Source of the DNA: Scleromatobacter humisilvae
GTDB lineage: Bacteria > Pseudomonadota > Gammaproteobacteria > Burkholderiales > Burkholderiaceae_C
Reading direction: 5' to 3'
Length of the DNA: 64,000 bases
Assembly (NCBI RefSeq): GCF_023231945.1
Contig: NZ_JAJLJH010000007.1
Span: 62,001-126,000 of the forward strand
Positions 12,162 to 21,249 of the stretch are shown here, one piece after another; within the stretch, counting starts at the first letter, position 1; the number at the start of each line of letters is the position of its first letter. Below the pieces are notes generated by a model. The model did no database searches. It worked only from the letters and a program-made list of their open reading frames with translations, and was not told where the DNA came from. A program made the position numbers and the translations under genes.

Positions 12162-15100
12162 TTACCTGGGCATGTCGACCGCGGTCAGGTTGTCGTCGGA
12201 GTTGCGGTCGATGCGCTTGTTGTAGGGATCGACGCCGGCCCACATCGGCCGCGAGTCGACCTCGACCGTGATCGGCGTGCCGGGCGCGCGCGTCGCGAGG
12301 TGGTCGCTCCAGAACGGCGAGATCCAGCGGTGCGTGCCCGCGTCCACGGCCTGGCCCGCCTCCGCGGGCAGCACGCCGTGCCGGATCGGCACCTGGATCA
12401 GCCGCAGCTCGTTGGACGCATCGAAGCCCCGGCTGCCCGGCTTGGCCGAGAACACGCCGATCTCGACGTTCTCGTCCATCGGCACCTCGCTCTCCTTGCC
12501 GACGCCGTCGACCTGGAACTTGCGCGCCTCGACGTTGAACTTCAGCTCGTACTTGCCGCTGGGCAGCTTCGTGGCCGTGGCGTCGCTGGCCTTGAGGTCT
12601 AGCAGCGTGATCTTCTCGAACAGGTCGCCGATGGTCTGCTCGCCGGCCGGGCCGGCCTCGGCGCGCAGCACGCGCAGGAAGTCGGTGGTGTTCGGGTACG
12701 GCGCGCCCTTGAACGCGACCTGCGCCAGCAGCTTGCGCATCGCGCGGTTGACGACGTCCTCGCCGAGCGCCTCCTTGGCCCAGTACATCGCCACCGAGCC
12801 CTTGCGGTAGTAGATGTAGTCCTGGTCCTCGACGCGGTCCAGCGGCAGCTCCTCGATCGGCTGGCCGCCGCGCGAGCGCAGGTAGCGATCGAGCTCGTAC
12901 TTCAGGAAGCGGCGCACCTGCTCCTTGCCGTAGTGCTGCTCCATCACGAGCAGCGCGGAGTACTGCGCGAAGGTCTCCGACAGCATCGCGGCGCCTTGCT
13001 GGTTGGCCGGCAGCAGCTGGTGGCCCCACCACTGGTGGCCGATCTCGTGCGCGGTGACGTAGGTGGCGACGTCGATCCGGGTCGGATCCGTCCAGTGCTG
13101 GATGAAGCCGATGTCCTCGGAGAACGGGATCGTGTTGGCGAACGATTCGGCGAACGCCGCGTAGGCCGGGAACTCGATGATGCGCGCCTGCCGGAACTGG
13201 TACGGCGAGAACTGCTGGCTGAACAGCGCCAGCGACTCGCTCATCGCCTTGAGCATGCGGTCGACGTTGAACTCGTGGCCCGGCGCGTAGTACACGGCCA
13301 GCGCGACGTCGTGCGCGGGCTGGCCGGCCTGCGCCGGCGCGCGCCAGGTGGCCGACTTGACGGCATAGCGGCCCGACTGGATCGAGAACAGCTGGTTGAT
13401 CGGCGCATCGCTCCTGAAGCGCACCGTCCGGCGCGCGTGCGGATCGGCGACGAGGCCGGTGTCGCTGATCGTCTGGCCCGGCGCGATCGGGGTCTGGTCG
13501 CCGTCGGTGGTGATCGTGATGTCGGAGTTGACCCAGTCGCTGTCGTGCGCGATCACGTTGAACTGCCGCGCCGAGTCGTCCTCCAGCTTGGGCGGGCGCA
13601 GCTCGGGCGGCAGGCCGTAGTTGCGGCGCTTGGCGCGATCCTGCAGCAGGCCCACGCGCACGAAGCCGATGGCCGGCGCGATCTCGAGGTTGCTGACGAA
13701 CGTGCCGTTGGGCACCACCGACGTCAGCGGCCGGCCGTTGGTGAAGCCGCGCTGCTCCAGCGTGGTCGTGAAGCCGAGGGTGCGCGTCTCGCCGGGCTGC
13801 AGCGGCGTGGCGAGCTTGTAGATGCGGTAGTGCAGGCGCGGGTAGTCCGTCTGCACCGTGGCGCCGGGCATGTCGATCGAGTCCAGCCGCAGGTTCTGCG
13901 CCCACTGCAGGTGCAGCACGGGGACCGCCTGCGGGCTGCGGTTGACCAGCGTGTAGGTGCCGTGCGTGACGGCGCGCGCCTCGCGCGGGAACAGGTCGAC
14001 GGCGAGCGTCACGTCGGCCACGCGCGGCTGCACCACGTTCTCGAACGGCAGCAGCGTCTTCTCGACGTCGGCCGCCAGCTTGTCCTGCTCGGGCTGGGTG
14101 ACGTACTCGTTGAGGACGTTGGTGTTGTAGAAGATCCAGGCGCCGGAGCCGATCCAGACCGCCGCCGCGCCCGCGAGCGTGACGCCCGCGCGCCCGCGCA
14201 GGTGGTGGCGCGCCTGGCGCAGGCGCGGACGCAGCGCCACCGTCACGCCACGGCGCCACAGCGCGTGGGCGATCACCAGCAGCATCGCGGCGAACGCGGC
14301 CCAGTAGACCTGCAGCCACGCCTGGCCGATCCAGAACCGGCCCATGCCGTTCATGTCGGACAGCGGCACCGGCGGCGTGCCGGCGTACGAGTACAGGTTG
14401 TGCTCGAAGCCGAACGTGGACAGCACGCTGGCGGCCACGATGTAGACCAGCATCACCCCCCAGCCGATGTACTTGTGCGGCACCAGCACCTGGATGAAGA
14501 CGGCCAGCACCGCCAGCATCACCGCGACGACCGACGCCGGCCACACGAACCACGCCAGGTAGCCGCCGATCTCGAAGCGGAAATAGCCGTGCAGCGCCTG
14601 GAACACGATGGCCGCCAGCGTGGCGATCAGCACGCTCGACACCAGCACCGCCACGATGGCCACGATCTTGGGCAGCAGGTGCGTCCAGTCGGGCGCGGCG
14701 GTGGCGTCGATGATCTCGTGCATGCGGCGGTCGCGGTCGCGCCAGACCAGCTCGCCCGCGTAGAAGATCGCCAGGATGATGGGCAGCAGCGAGAACGTGT
14801 TGAGCAGCGTCTGGGCCATCAGCCGCGTGACGGGATACGACGGGCTGCCCAGGATCTCGCCGCCGAAGAACAGGTTGATGCCGGTCAGCAGCAGGCCGAT
14901 CGCGATCAGCACGTAGTAGGCCGGGCTGCGGAAGACGAAGGCCATGTCCACCCTGGCCAGCTCCAGCAGCTGCGTGCAGGCGGTGGCGCGCGTGGCCGCC
15001 GGGATCTCCGGCAACGCGGCGGCGCTCTTGCGGCTGGCGGCCGCGAGCAGCTCGCGCACGCCCGCCGGGTTGTTCTCGCCGAGCGCGGCCAGTTCGTCCT

Positions 15101-15989
15101 GGTGCCTCAGCGCGGCCCGCTGCGCGCGCGACAGCTTCGCCGGCCTGGCGGGCTGGGCCGCGTCGGCGACGTCGGCGGCGGGCTGCTCGAAGCGCGTCTC
15201 GAAGCCGAAGCGGCGGTAGGCGACGGCGAACACGACGGCCGCCAGCGTGGCCCACAGCAGCCGGTTCGTCAGCAGCACGCCGGCGAGCGGCGGCAGGAAA
15301 GTGTTGCGCTCGTAGGTGTTCCAGTACTTGGTCGCGTACAGCAGCGTGGTGTAGCCGAACGGATCGAGGATGGCCGCCACGTGTTCCCAGACCGGGTCGT
15401 TGCGCCCCGCGCCGCGCACCGCGAAGAACAGCCCGCACAGCGCCACCGCGCAGACGCTGCTCCACAACATCGAGCGCGTCGCCGTGGCGATCGCGAAGAA
15501 GATGGCCGCCGTGATCAGCAGCATCGGCAACTGCACGGCGAACAGCGAATAGAGATAGTCGCCGGGATGCACCGGCCCGAACTTCTCGAAGTCGACCCAG
15601 GGCGCGAGCGATCCCAGCAACGCGCCCAGCGGCATCATCGCGATCACCAGGAACGCCGCGCCGCACGCGCCGGCGAAGCGGCCGACAAGGTAGTCCGCCT
15701 TGCTGACGGAGGTCGAGCGGATGATGGGCGCGAAGCCCGTCTCGTCGTCGCGCACGACCACGTTGGCCACGATCGCCACCGTCGCGAAGACCGAGAACGC
15801 GCCCATGAACGCCAGCAGGTGCAGCACGGCGAACGGCGCGTTCTTGTGCACGTTGCCGATGCTGCCGAACTGCACGCTGTCGCTGGCCACGGCACAGAAC
15901 GCCAGCAGGAACAGGATCACCGAAGCCACCCAGAAGACCGGGCTCCTGACCTGGTAGCGCCATTCGAAGGCGGCGATTTTTCCGAACAT
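12162..15989 (-). CDS. ABC transporter permease fused to M1-family aminopeptidase
   Basis: 1275 residues. The N-terminal half has about a dozen membrane segments of ABC-2 type (starting FEWRYQVRSPVFWVASVILF) in two blocks. The C-terminal ~560 residues are a gluzincin domain with VTAHEIGHQWWGH (HExxH) and the third zinc ligand Glu in LSETFAQY. The usual GxMEN exopeptidase motif is replaced by NTIPFSEDIGF, a variant I associate with these fusions. It probably forms an inner-membrane complex with the ABC ATPase encoded 22 bases upstream. The peptidase domain should face the periplasm; the substrate is unknown. Confidence 0.9.
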   Translation of the reverse strand: MFGKIAAFEWRYQVRSPVFWVASVILFLLAFCAVASDSVQFGSIGNVHKNAPFAVLHLLAFMGAFSVFATVAIVANVVVRDDETGFAPIIRSTSVSKADYLVGRFAGACGAAFLVIAMMPLGALLGSLAPWVDFEKFGPVHPGDYLYSLFAVQLPMLLITAAIFFAIATATRSMLWSSVCAVALCGLFFAVRGAGRNDPVWEHVAAILDPFGYTTLLYATKYWNTYERNTFLPPLAGVLLTNRLLWATLAAVVFAVAYRRFGFETRFEQPAADVADAAQPARPAKLSRAQRAALRHQDELAALGENNPAGVRELLAAASRKSAAALPEIPAATRATACTQLLELARVDMAFVFRSPAYYVLIAIGLLLTGINLFFGGEILGSPSYPVTRLMAQTLLNTFSLLPIILAIFYAGELVWRDRDRRMHEIIDATAAPDWTHLLPKIVAIVAVLVSSVLIATLAAIVFQALHGYFRFEIGGYLAWFVWPASVVAVMLAVLAVFIQVLVPHKYIGWGVMLVYIVAASVLSTFGFEHNLYSYAGTPPVPLSDMNGMGRFWIGQAWLQVYWAAFAAMLLVIAHALWRRGVTVALRPRLRQARHHLRGRAGVTLAGAAAVWIGSGAWIFYNTNVLNEYVTQPEQDKLAADVEKTLLPFENVVQPRVADVTLAVDLFPREARAVTHGTYTLVNRSPQAVPVLHLQWAQNLRLDSIDMPGATVQTDYPRLHYRIYKLATPLQPGETRTLGFTTTLEQRGFTNGRPLTSVVPNGTFVSNLEIAPAIGFVRVGLLQDRAKRRNYGLPPELRPPKLEDDSARQFNVIAHDSDWVNSDITITTDGDQTPIAPGQTISDTGLVADPHARRTVRFRSDAPINQLFSIQSGRYAVKSATWRAPAQAGQPAHDVALAVYYAPGHEFNVDRMLKAMSESLALFSQQFSPYQFRQARIIEFPAYAAFAESFANTIPFSEDIGFIQHWTDPTRIDVATYVTAHEIGHQWWGHQLLPANQQGAAMLSETFAQYSALLVMEQHYGKEQVRRFLKYELDRYLRSRGGQPIEELPLDRVEDQDYIYYRKGSVAMYWAKEALGEDVVNRAMRKLLAQVAFKGAPYPNTTDFLRVLRAEAGPAGEQTIGDLFEKITLLDLKASDATATKLPSGKYELKFNVEARKFQVDGVGKESEVPMDENVEIGVFSAKPGSRGFDASNELRLIQVPIRHGVLPAEAGQAVDAGTHRWISPFWSDHLATRAPGTPITVEVDSRPMWAGVDPYNKRIDRNSDDNLTAVDMPR

Positions 15990-16011
15990 GGGCAGCGGGT
16001 CTACGAGTCGT

Positions 16012-16932
<921 letters not shown>

Positions 16933-17053
16933 GACGGGGGCTCCGTGCGGAATTCGGCAGTATCCAGGCTTGCACTCTAACGGCAGGCCGTCGCCGGCCC
17001 CAGCGCCGTGCGACGAACCGGCGCTTCGCGGGGACAGGCCGTCAGGACCGGCG

Positions 17054-18259
17054 TCAGCGCGACGGAGCCAGCAGCGCGGCGATCTCGCCGTTGCCGCCCG
17101 CCTGCGCGGCCGCGCGCGGGGTCAGGCCGGCCGAATCGGCGTGTGCGGGATCGGCGCCGGCGGCGACCAGGATCCGGACGGCGCCGACCTGCTGCGCCAG
17201 CACCGCGTGCAGCAGCGCGGTGCGGCCGGAGGCGTCGGGCGCGTCGACGCGCGCGGCCGGTTCCGCCAGCAGCGCCTTCAACGCGTCGACGTCGCCGCGG
17301 TCGGCGGCCGCGTGCAAGGTCGACGCCGACGGCGCCATGACGCGCTTCATCGTCGAGCCGACGATCTCCGCGCGCTGCGCGCCTGCGTCCGCCGCGGCGA
17401 CGCGCGCCTCGTCCACGGGCGCCGCCTTGGCGAGCGATCCCACCGGGACGCGGCGCGGCACCACCGACGGCGGCATCGGCGGCATCGTGGCCAGCGGCGG
17501 CGGCGCGGCGGCGGCGGTGATCGTCACGGTCGACGGGGCCTTCGTGGGAGGCGCCTCGGGCGCCGTCGCCACCGGCGCGGCCGGTGCCGCGTTCGGCGCG
17601 ACGTCCCGCGGCGGCGAGACGGCGGCAGGGGCCGGCGTCCGGCGCGCGTCGGCACGGGCCTCGGGGGCCGGCGCCTCTCGCGACGATCGATAGGACGGGG
17701 CCGCCTGCGCGACGACCAGGTCACGATCCCTCTCGCGCGCCGCCGGCTTCGCGCTCGCGGCCTGCGCGACCCGCGTCGCGTCGACGGGGTCTTCGACGAC
17801 CGGTGGCGGCATGTACGGCACCGACGCGGCGGCCAGCGCCGGCACAGGGAGCTCCCTGGGCGGCGTCGAGGTTGGCGGCGCCGCGAGTTCGAGCGCGGCG
17901 GTCGCGACCTGCACCCCACCGTCGACGTGGCGGTTGGCGTCGAAGCGCCACACGCCCAGCACCACGAGCAGCGCGGCGCAGACGGCCGCGCCGGAGCGGA
18001 TGCGCCACGACGACAGGTTGACGGCCATCGCGCGCCCGCGGGCGACCGCGGCCACGGGCGGCGCGACCGGCGTCAGCGCGACCTCGTCGATGGCGGTGCG
18101 CGTCCGCGCCTGCGCCGCCACTTCGCGCGCGGCCGCCAGCACGTTGGCGCGCACCGACGCCGACGGGCCGCGGCCGTCGTTGGCGAGCGCGTGCGCCCGC
18201 GCGTAGGCCGCGTCGAGGTCGTCGTCCATGTCGGGGCGGTCCGGAATGTCGGCGCTCAT
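17054..18259 (-). CDS. Single-pass membrane protein with C-terminal ankyrin repeats, putative anti-sigma factor
   Basis: 401 residues. The N-terminal ~85 residues are cytoplasmic-like and acidic, with one membrane segment at about 89-104 (SGAAVCAALLVVLGVW). A long Pro/Ala-rich linker (about 120-310) leads to roughly three ankyrin repeats at 312-401 (STLHAAADRGDVDALKALL, GRTALLHAVLAQQVGAVRIL). Its ATG overlaps the stop of the upstream ECF sigma gene as ATGA, so the two are made together. Position and topology suggest a membrane regulator of that sigma factor. I see no zinc-type HxxxCxxC motif, so the anti-sigma role is inference. Confidence 0.75.
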   Translation of the reverse strand: MSADIPDRPDMDDDLDAAYARAHALANDGRGPSASVRANVLAAAREVAAQARTRTAIDEVALTPVAPPVAAVARGRAMAVNLSSWRIRSGAAVCAALLVVLGVWRFDANRHVDGGVQVATAALELAAPPTSTPPRELPVPALAAASVPYMPPPVVEDPVDATRVAQAASAKPAARERDRDLVVAQAAPSYRSSREAPAPEARADARRTPAPAAVSPPRDVAPNAAPAAPVATAPEAPPTKAPSTVTITAAAAPPPLATMPPMPPSVVPRRVPVGSLAKAAPVDEARVAAADAGAQRAEIVGSTMKRVMAPSASTLHAAADRGDVDALKALLAEPAARVDAPDASGRTALLHAVLAQQVGAVRILVAAGADPAHADSAGLTPRAAAQAGGNGEIAALLAPSR

Positions 18260-18939
18260 GTCGGCCTCCAGCCGGCCAGCAGCGTGCGCAGCTTCGCCTT
18301 GGCATAGCGCAGCCGCGTCTTGGCCGTCTCGGCGCCGACGCCGGTGGCGCTCGCCACTTCGTCGACGCTCAGTCCGCCCTCGGCCTGCAGCACGAAGGCC
18401 TCGCGCTGCGGCTCGGGCAGCTGGGCCAGCGCGTCGAGGAAGGCCTGGGCCTGCTCGCGCGACTCGATGCGCGCCAGCGGCCCGTCGGACGCGTCGGCCG
18501 CGACGCGGTCGACCCAGCGTTCGCCGTCGTCCTCGGCCTCGGTACCGGCCAGCGGCGCGTCGATCGACAGCATCGCGTTGGACTGCGCGCGCAGGTGGTC
18601 GATGACGCGGCTGCGGGCCACGGTGAACAGCCAGGTGGTGAAGCGCGCGGTGGCGACGTAGCGCGGCGCAGCGCGCGCGACGCTGATCCAGGTCTCCTGC
18701 AGCACGTCGTCGGCCGCCCCCTCGTGCTGCGCGCCGAGGCGATGGCGGATGAAGCGCCAGGTGGCCCGCTCGTGGCGGTCGTAAAGGCGGGTGAAGGCGG
18801 CGGCGTCGCCGCCGGCGAAGGCATGCATCAGGAATTCGTCGCTGTCGGCGGCCGGCAAGACGGCATCGGCCGGCACCCGCTCGTCGCCCGCCTCGCGTGC
18901 GAACGCGAGGGTAGTGTCGGGATGGGGTTGGGCCTGCAC
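18256..18939 (-). CDS. ECF-type RNA polymerase sigma factor
   Basis: About 227 residues from GTG 18939; the start is uncertain, and ATG 18828 would cut into region 2. Region 2 runs from DEFLMHAFAGGDAAAFTRLYDRH through DDVLQETWISVARAA to FTTWLFTVARSRVIDHLR. Region 4 is LPEPQREAFVLQAEGGLSVDEVASATGVGAETAKTRLRYAKAKLR. This two-region layout is that of extracytoplasmic-function sigma factors. The stop overlaps the start of the ankyrin/TM gene by ATGA. An exported protein and a TetR gene lie upstream on the same strand. Confidence 0.85.
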   Translation of the reverse strand: MQAQPHPDTTLAFAREAGDERVPADAVLPAADSDEFLMHAFAGGDAAAFTRLYDRHERATWRFIRHRLGAQHEGAADDVLQETWISVARAAPRYVATARFTTWLFTVARSRVIDHLRAQSNAMLSIDAPLAGTEAEDDGERWVDRVAADASDGPLARIESREQAQAFLDALAQLPEPQREAFVLQAEGGLSVDEVASATGVGAETAKTRLRYAKAKLRTLLAGWRPT

Positions 18940-19004
18940 GGGCCACGATGCTAACCCGTGTGTGTCGATGCCAGGCCAGCGGATCGGCGCCAGCTCCAAG
19001 AGCG

Positions 19005-19865
19005 TCAGCGCCGCGGCGGATCCGGCACGTAGCCGGGCGACGGATCGGCCGGGAACGGGCGCGGCGACGTCGTGGCCACGTGCGGCGGCGGCACGATGCC
19101 GGCGGCCACGAGGTTGTCGAGGCTGTCGTAGCGGATCGCCACGGTCTGCTCGGGCTGCGCGGTCGCGCGATCGAAGGTGGTCGTGCGCGCCACCGAGGTC
19201 TCGCGCTCGCCGTGACCCGTGCCCAGCCGCTCCGAGGGCTGCGGCGCCGCGCGCATGGCGGGCGCGGCCGAGCGGGCGACCTCGCCGGCCGCGTCGCGCG
19301 CGTCGCCCGGCTCCTGCGCGGCCTTGGCCATGCCGTCGATGCGCGGCCGCGGCATGACCGGCGGCGCCGCCGACAGCGCGACCTGCGGCGCCTCGCGGAA
19401 CACGGCCACGCCGATCACGCCGACGTCGTTCGGGCGGCCGGTGCGGGCGGCGTAGGAGTCCGGCAGCGCCGTGAACTCGAAGGCCGCGACCTCGCTGTCG
19501 CTCTTGCGCCAGCCGGTGATCTCGGCGCGTTGCCACGGCTCCAGCACGTAGCCGCGCTGGCCGACGCCGGCGGTCTCGCCGGAGATCACGTTGACGCCGT
19601 CGATCGCCACCACCGCCAGCACGCGCTGGCCGGTGGTGTTGGCCAGGCGCACCGCGTAGCGCGCGCCGGGCCGGCCGGCGACGACCGGGCGGCCATGGTC
19701 GCGCCAGACGTGCAGCACCTGGCCATCGTCGCGATCGACGACGTCGACCTGCACGAGACGCGAGTCGGCGCAGGCCGGCAGGCCCACCGTGGCGAGCAGG
19801 GCGGCGAGCGCACCGCTGGCCAGCAGGCCGCGGCGCCGGAGGGGAAGGTTCGTGGTCGAGTTCAT
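19005..19865 (-). CDS. Exported protein of unknown function near the ECF sigma gene
   Basis: 286 residues with a twin-arginine-like signal (PLRRRGLLASGALAALLATVGLPACA). A beta-rich domain of about 150 residues follows (VDVVDRDDGQVLHVWRDHGRPVV, GRYAVRLANTTGQRVLAVVAIDGVNVISG), then a Pro/Arg/Ala-rich tail ending VPDPPRR. Family not recognised. It lies 65 bases upstream of the sigma gene and 66 bases downstream of the TetR gene, so it is probably part of the same regulatory group and could be an envelope target or sensor of the sigma system (inference). Confidence 0.7.
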   Translation of the reverse strand: MNSTTNLPLRRRGLLASGALAALLATVGLPACADSRLVQVDVVDRDDGQVLHVWRDHGRPVVAGRPGARYAVRLANTTGQRVLAVVAIDGVNVISGETAGVGQRGYVLEPWQRAEITGWRKSDSEVAAFEFTALPDSYAARTGRPNDVGVIGVAVFREAPQVALSAAPPVMPRPRIDGMAKAAQEPGDARDAAGEVARSAAPAMRAAPQPSERLGTGHGERETSVARTTTFDRATAQPEQTVAIRYDSLDNLVAAGIVPPPHVATTSPRPFPADPSPGYVPDPPRR

Positions 19866-19931
19866 CGCCGGTTCCTTTTCGAGGAGGATGGCGGTTGAAC
19901 GGACGCAGCGCGAAAACGGGGTGAGTCTCCT

Positions 19932-20594
19932 TCAGCGCCGACGACGGGGCGCGGGCGGATCCGGCAGCTGGAGCAGGCCCGCGACCATGCGCCGCACCAG
20001 CGCGCCGGCGTCCAGGCGGGCGAGCCGGCGGGCGTCCGCGGCCGGGACCGGCAGGCCGCCGAACGCACCGTCGATCGCGAGGTTGGCCGCGCCGTGCGAC
20101 AGGCTCCAGCCGGCCAGCGCGAGCTCGAGCCCGCGCTCGGGCGCGTGGCGCGTGGCGGCGTCCAGCAGCACCGTGAACGCCCGCTCGGCCGCGCGCTGCA
20201 GCCCGGGATGCGCGGCCTTGCGCGCAAGCATCGGCCCGAACATCAGGCGGAACTGGGCCGGATGGGCGAGCGCCTCGCGGACGTAGGCCTCGCCGATGTC
20301 CAGCAGCGCCCGTGCAGCGTCCCGGCCGCCGCCGGCGGCGGCGAGCGCGTCGCCGAGGCGGTCGAAGGCGAGCTCGGCGACGCCGGCCATCAGCTCGTCG
20401 CGATTGGCGAAGTGGTGGTACGGCGCCGCGTGCGAGACGTCCGCCGCGCGCGCGAGCTCGCGCAGCGTCAGCGTCTCGGCGCCCTGCTCGTCCAGCCAGC
20501 GCGCGGCGGCCGCGAGCAGCGAGGCGCGCAGGTCGCCGTGGTGGTACGGCTTCGGTTCGGGCTTGCGGGAACGCGGCTTGGCGATGGCGGGCAT
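19932..20594 (-). CDS. TetR/AcrR family transcriptional regulator
   Basis: 220 residues from ATG 20594; a GTG at 20609 is possible. N-terminal TetR helix-turn-helix: YHHGDLRASLLAAAARWL, LTLRELARAADVSHAAPYHHF, with a TetR C-terminal ligand-binding domain (FRLMFGPMLARK). It is divergent from the NTF2-like gene at 20676. The short space between them carries a perfect palindrome that is the likely operator for self-repression and for control of that gene. Confidence 0.9.
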   Translation of the reverse strand: MPAIAKPRSRKPEPKPYHHGDLRASLLAAAARWLDEQGAETLTLRELARAADVSHAAPYHHFANRDELMAGVAELAFDRLGDALAAAGGGRDAARALLDIGEAYVREALAHPAQFRLMFGPMLARKAAHPGLQRAAERAFTVLLDAATRHAPERGLELALAGWSLSHGAANLAIDGAFGGLPVPAADARRLARLDAGALVRRMVAGLLQLPDPPAPRRRR

Positions 20595-20601
20595 GGCACA
20601 T

Positions 20602-20654
20602 CTTGACACGAGCAGGATCGAGTCGCACGATGCGTCAATCTTGACACTGTCAAG
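20602..20654. promoter_or_regulatory. Putative TetR operator: palindrome plus an upstream half-site
   Basis: CTTGACACTGTCAAG at 20640-20654 is a perfect 7-1-7 palindrome centred between the divergent TetR and NTF2-like genes. A second copy of the half-site CTTGACAC lies at 20602-20609, 38 bases away. TetR regulators commonly bind such 15-16-bp dyads in their own divergent promoter. TTGACA also equals the consensus -35 hexamer, so binding could occlude a promoter. Confidence 0.65.
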
Positions 20655-20675
20655 TTAAAGTCCCGGGAGCCCGTC

Positions 20676-21134
20676 ATGTACCACGCCATCGTCCGCCGCA
20701 AGCTGCGCCGCGCCTTCGCCGACATCAACGCCGGCCGCTACGACGGCATCGTCGCGCAGTTCGCGCCGCAGCATCGCCACGCGATGCCGGGCCGGCACGC
20801 GCTGGCCGGCGAGCGGCACGGCGTGGCGTCGACCGCGCTCTGGTACGCGCGGCTGCAGCGGCTGCTGCCCGGCCTCGCGTTCGACGTGCGCAGCATCGTC
20901 GTCGGCGGCATGCCGTGGCGGACGACGGCGGCGGTCGCCTGGGACGACCGCTTCGCGCTGCCGGACGGCACGACCGGCTCCAACACCGGCGTGCACGAGT
21001 TCGAGCTGCGCTGGGGCCGCGTCCATTCGCTGGTGATCCACTGCGACTCGCAGCGCCTGCAGCACTATTGCGACCGTCTCGTCGAGTGCGGCGTGGCCGA
21101 GGCCGGCGCCGAGCCCATCACCGACGTGCGCTAG
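20676..21134 (+). CDS. NTF2-like (SnoaL-type) protein
   Basis: 152 residues. The pattern LRRAFADINAGRYDGIVAQFAP near the start, a conserved WYARLQRLLPGLAFDVRSIVVGG core, and paired beta strands ending HEFELRWGRVHSLVIHCDSQRL fit the cone-shaped NTF2/SnoaL fold. No signal peptide. It is transcribed divergently from the TetR gene across a clear operator and so is its probable target. The ligand or reaction is unknown. Confidence 0.78.
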   Translation: MYHAIVRRKLRRAFADINAGRYDGIVAQFAPQHRHAMPGRHALAGERHGVASTALWYARLQRLLPGLAFDVRSIVVGGMPWRTTAAVAWDDRFALPDGTTGSNTGVHEFELRWGRVHSLVIHCDSQRLQHYCDRLVECGVAEAGAEPITDVR

Positions 21135-21249
21135 CGCGCGAAGGCTTGCTGCCTAGGCGCGAAGGGTCACTGTCCGAGGGTTTCCATGTGGTTACGGAAC
21201 GCTGGCAAGATTCCTTCCCCCGGCAGATCGCCGGGCCGAAGGAGACTCC

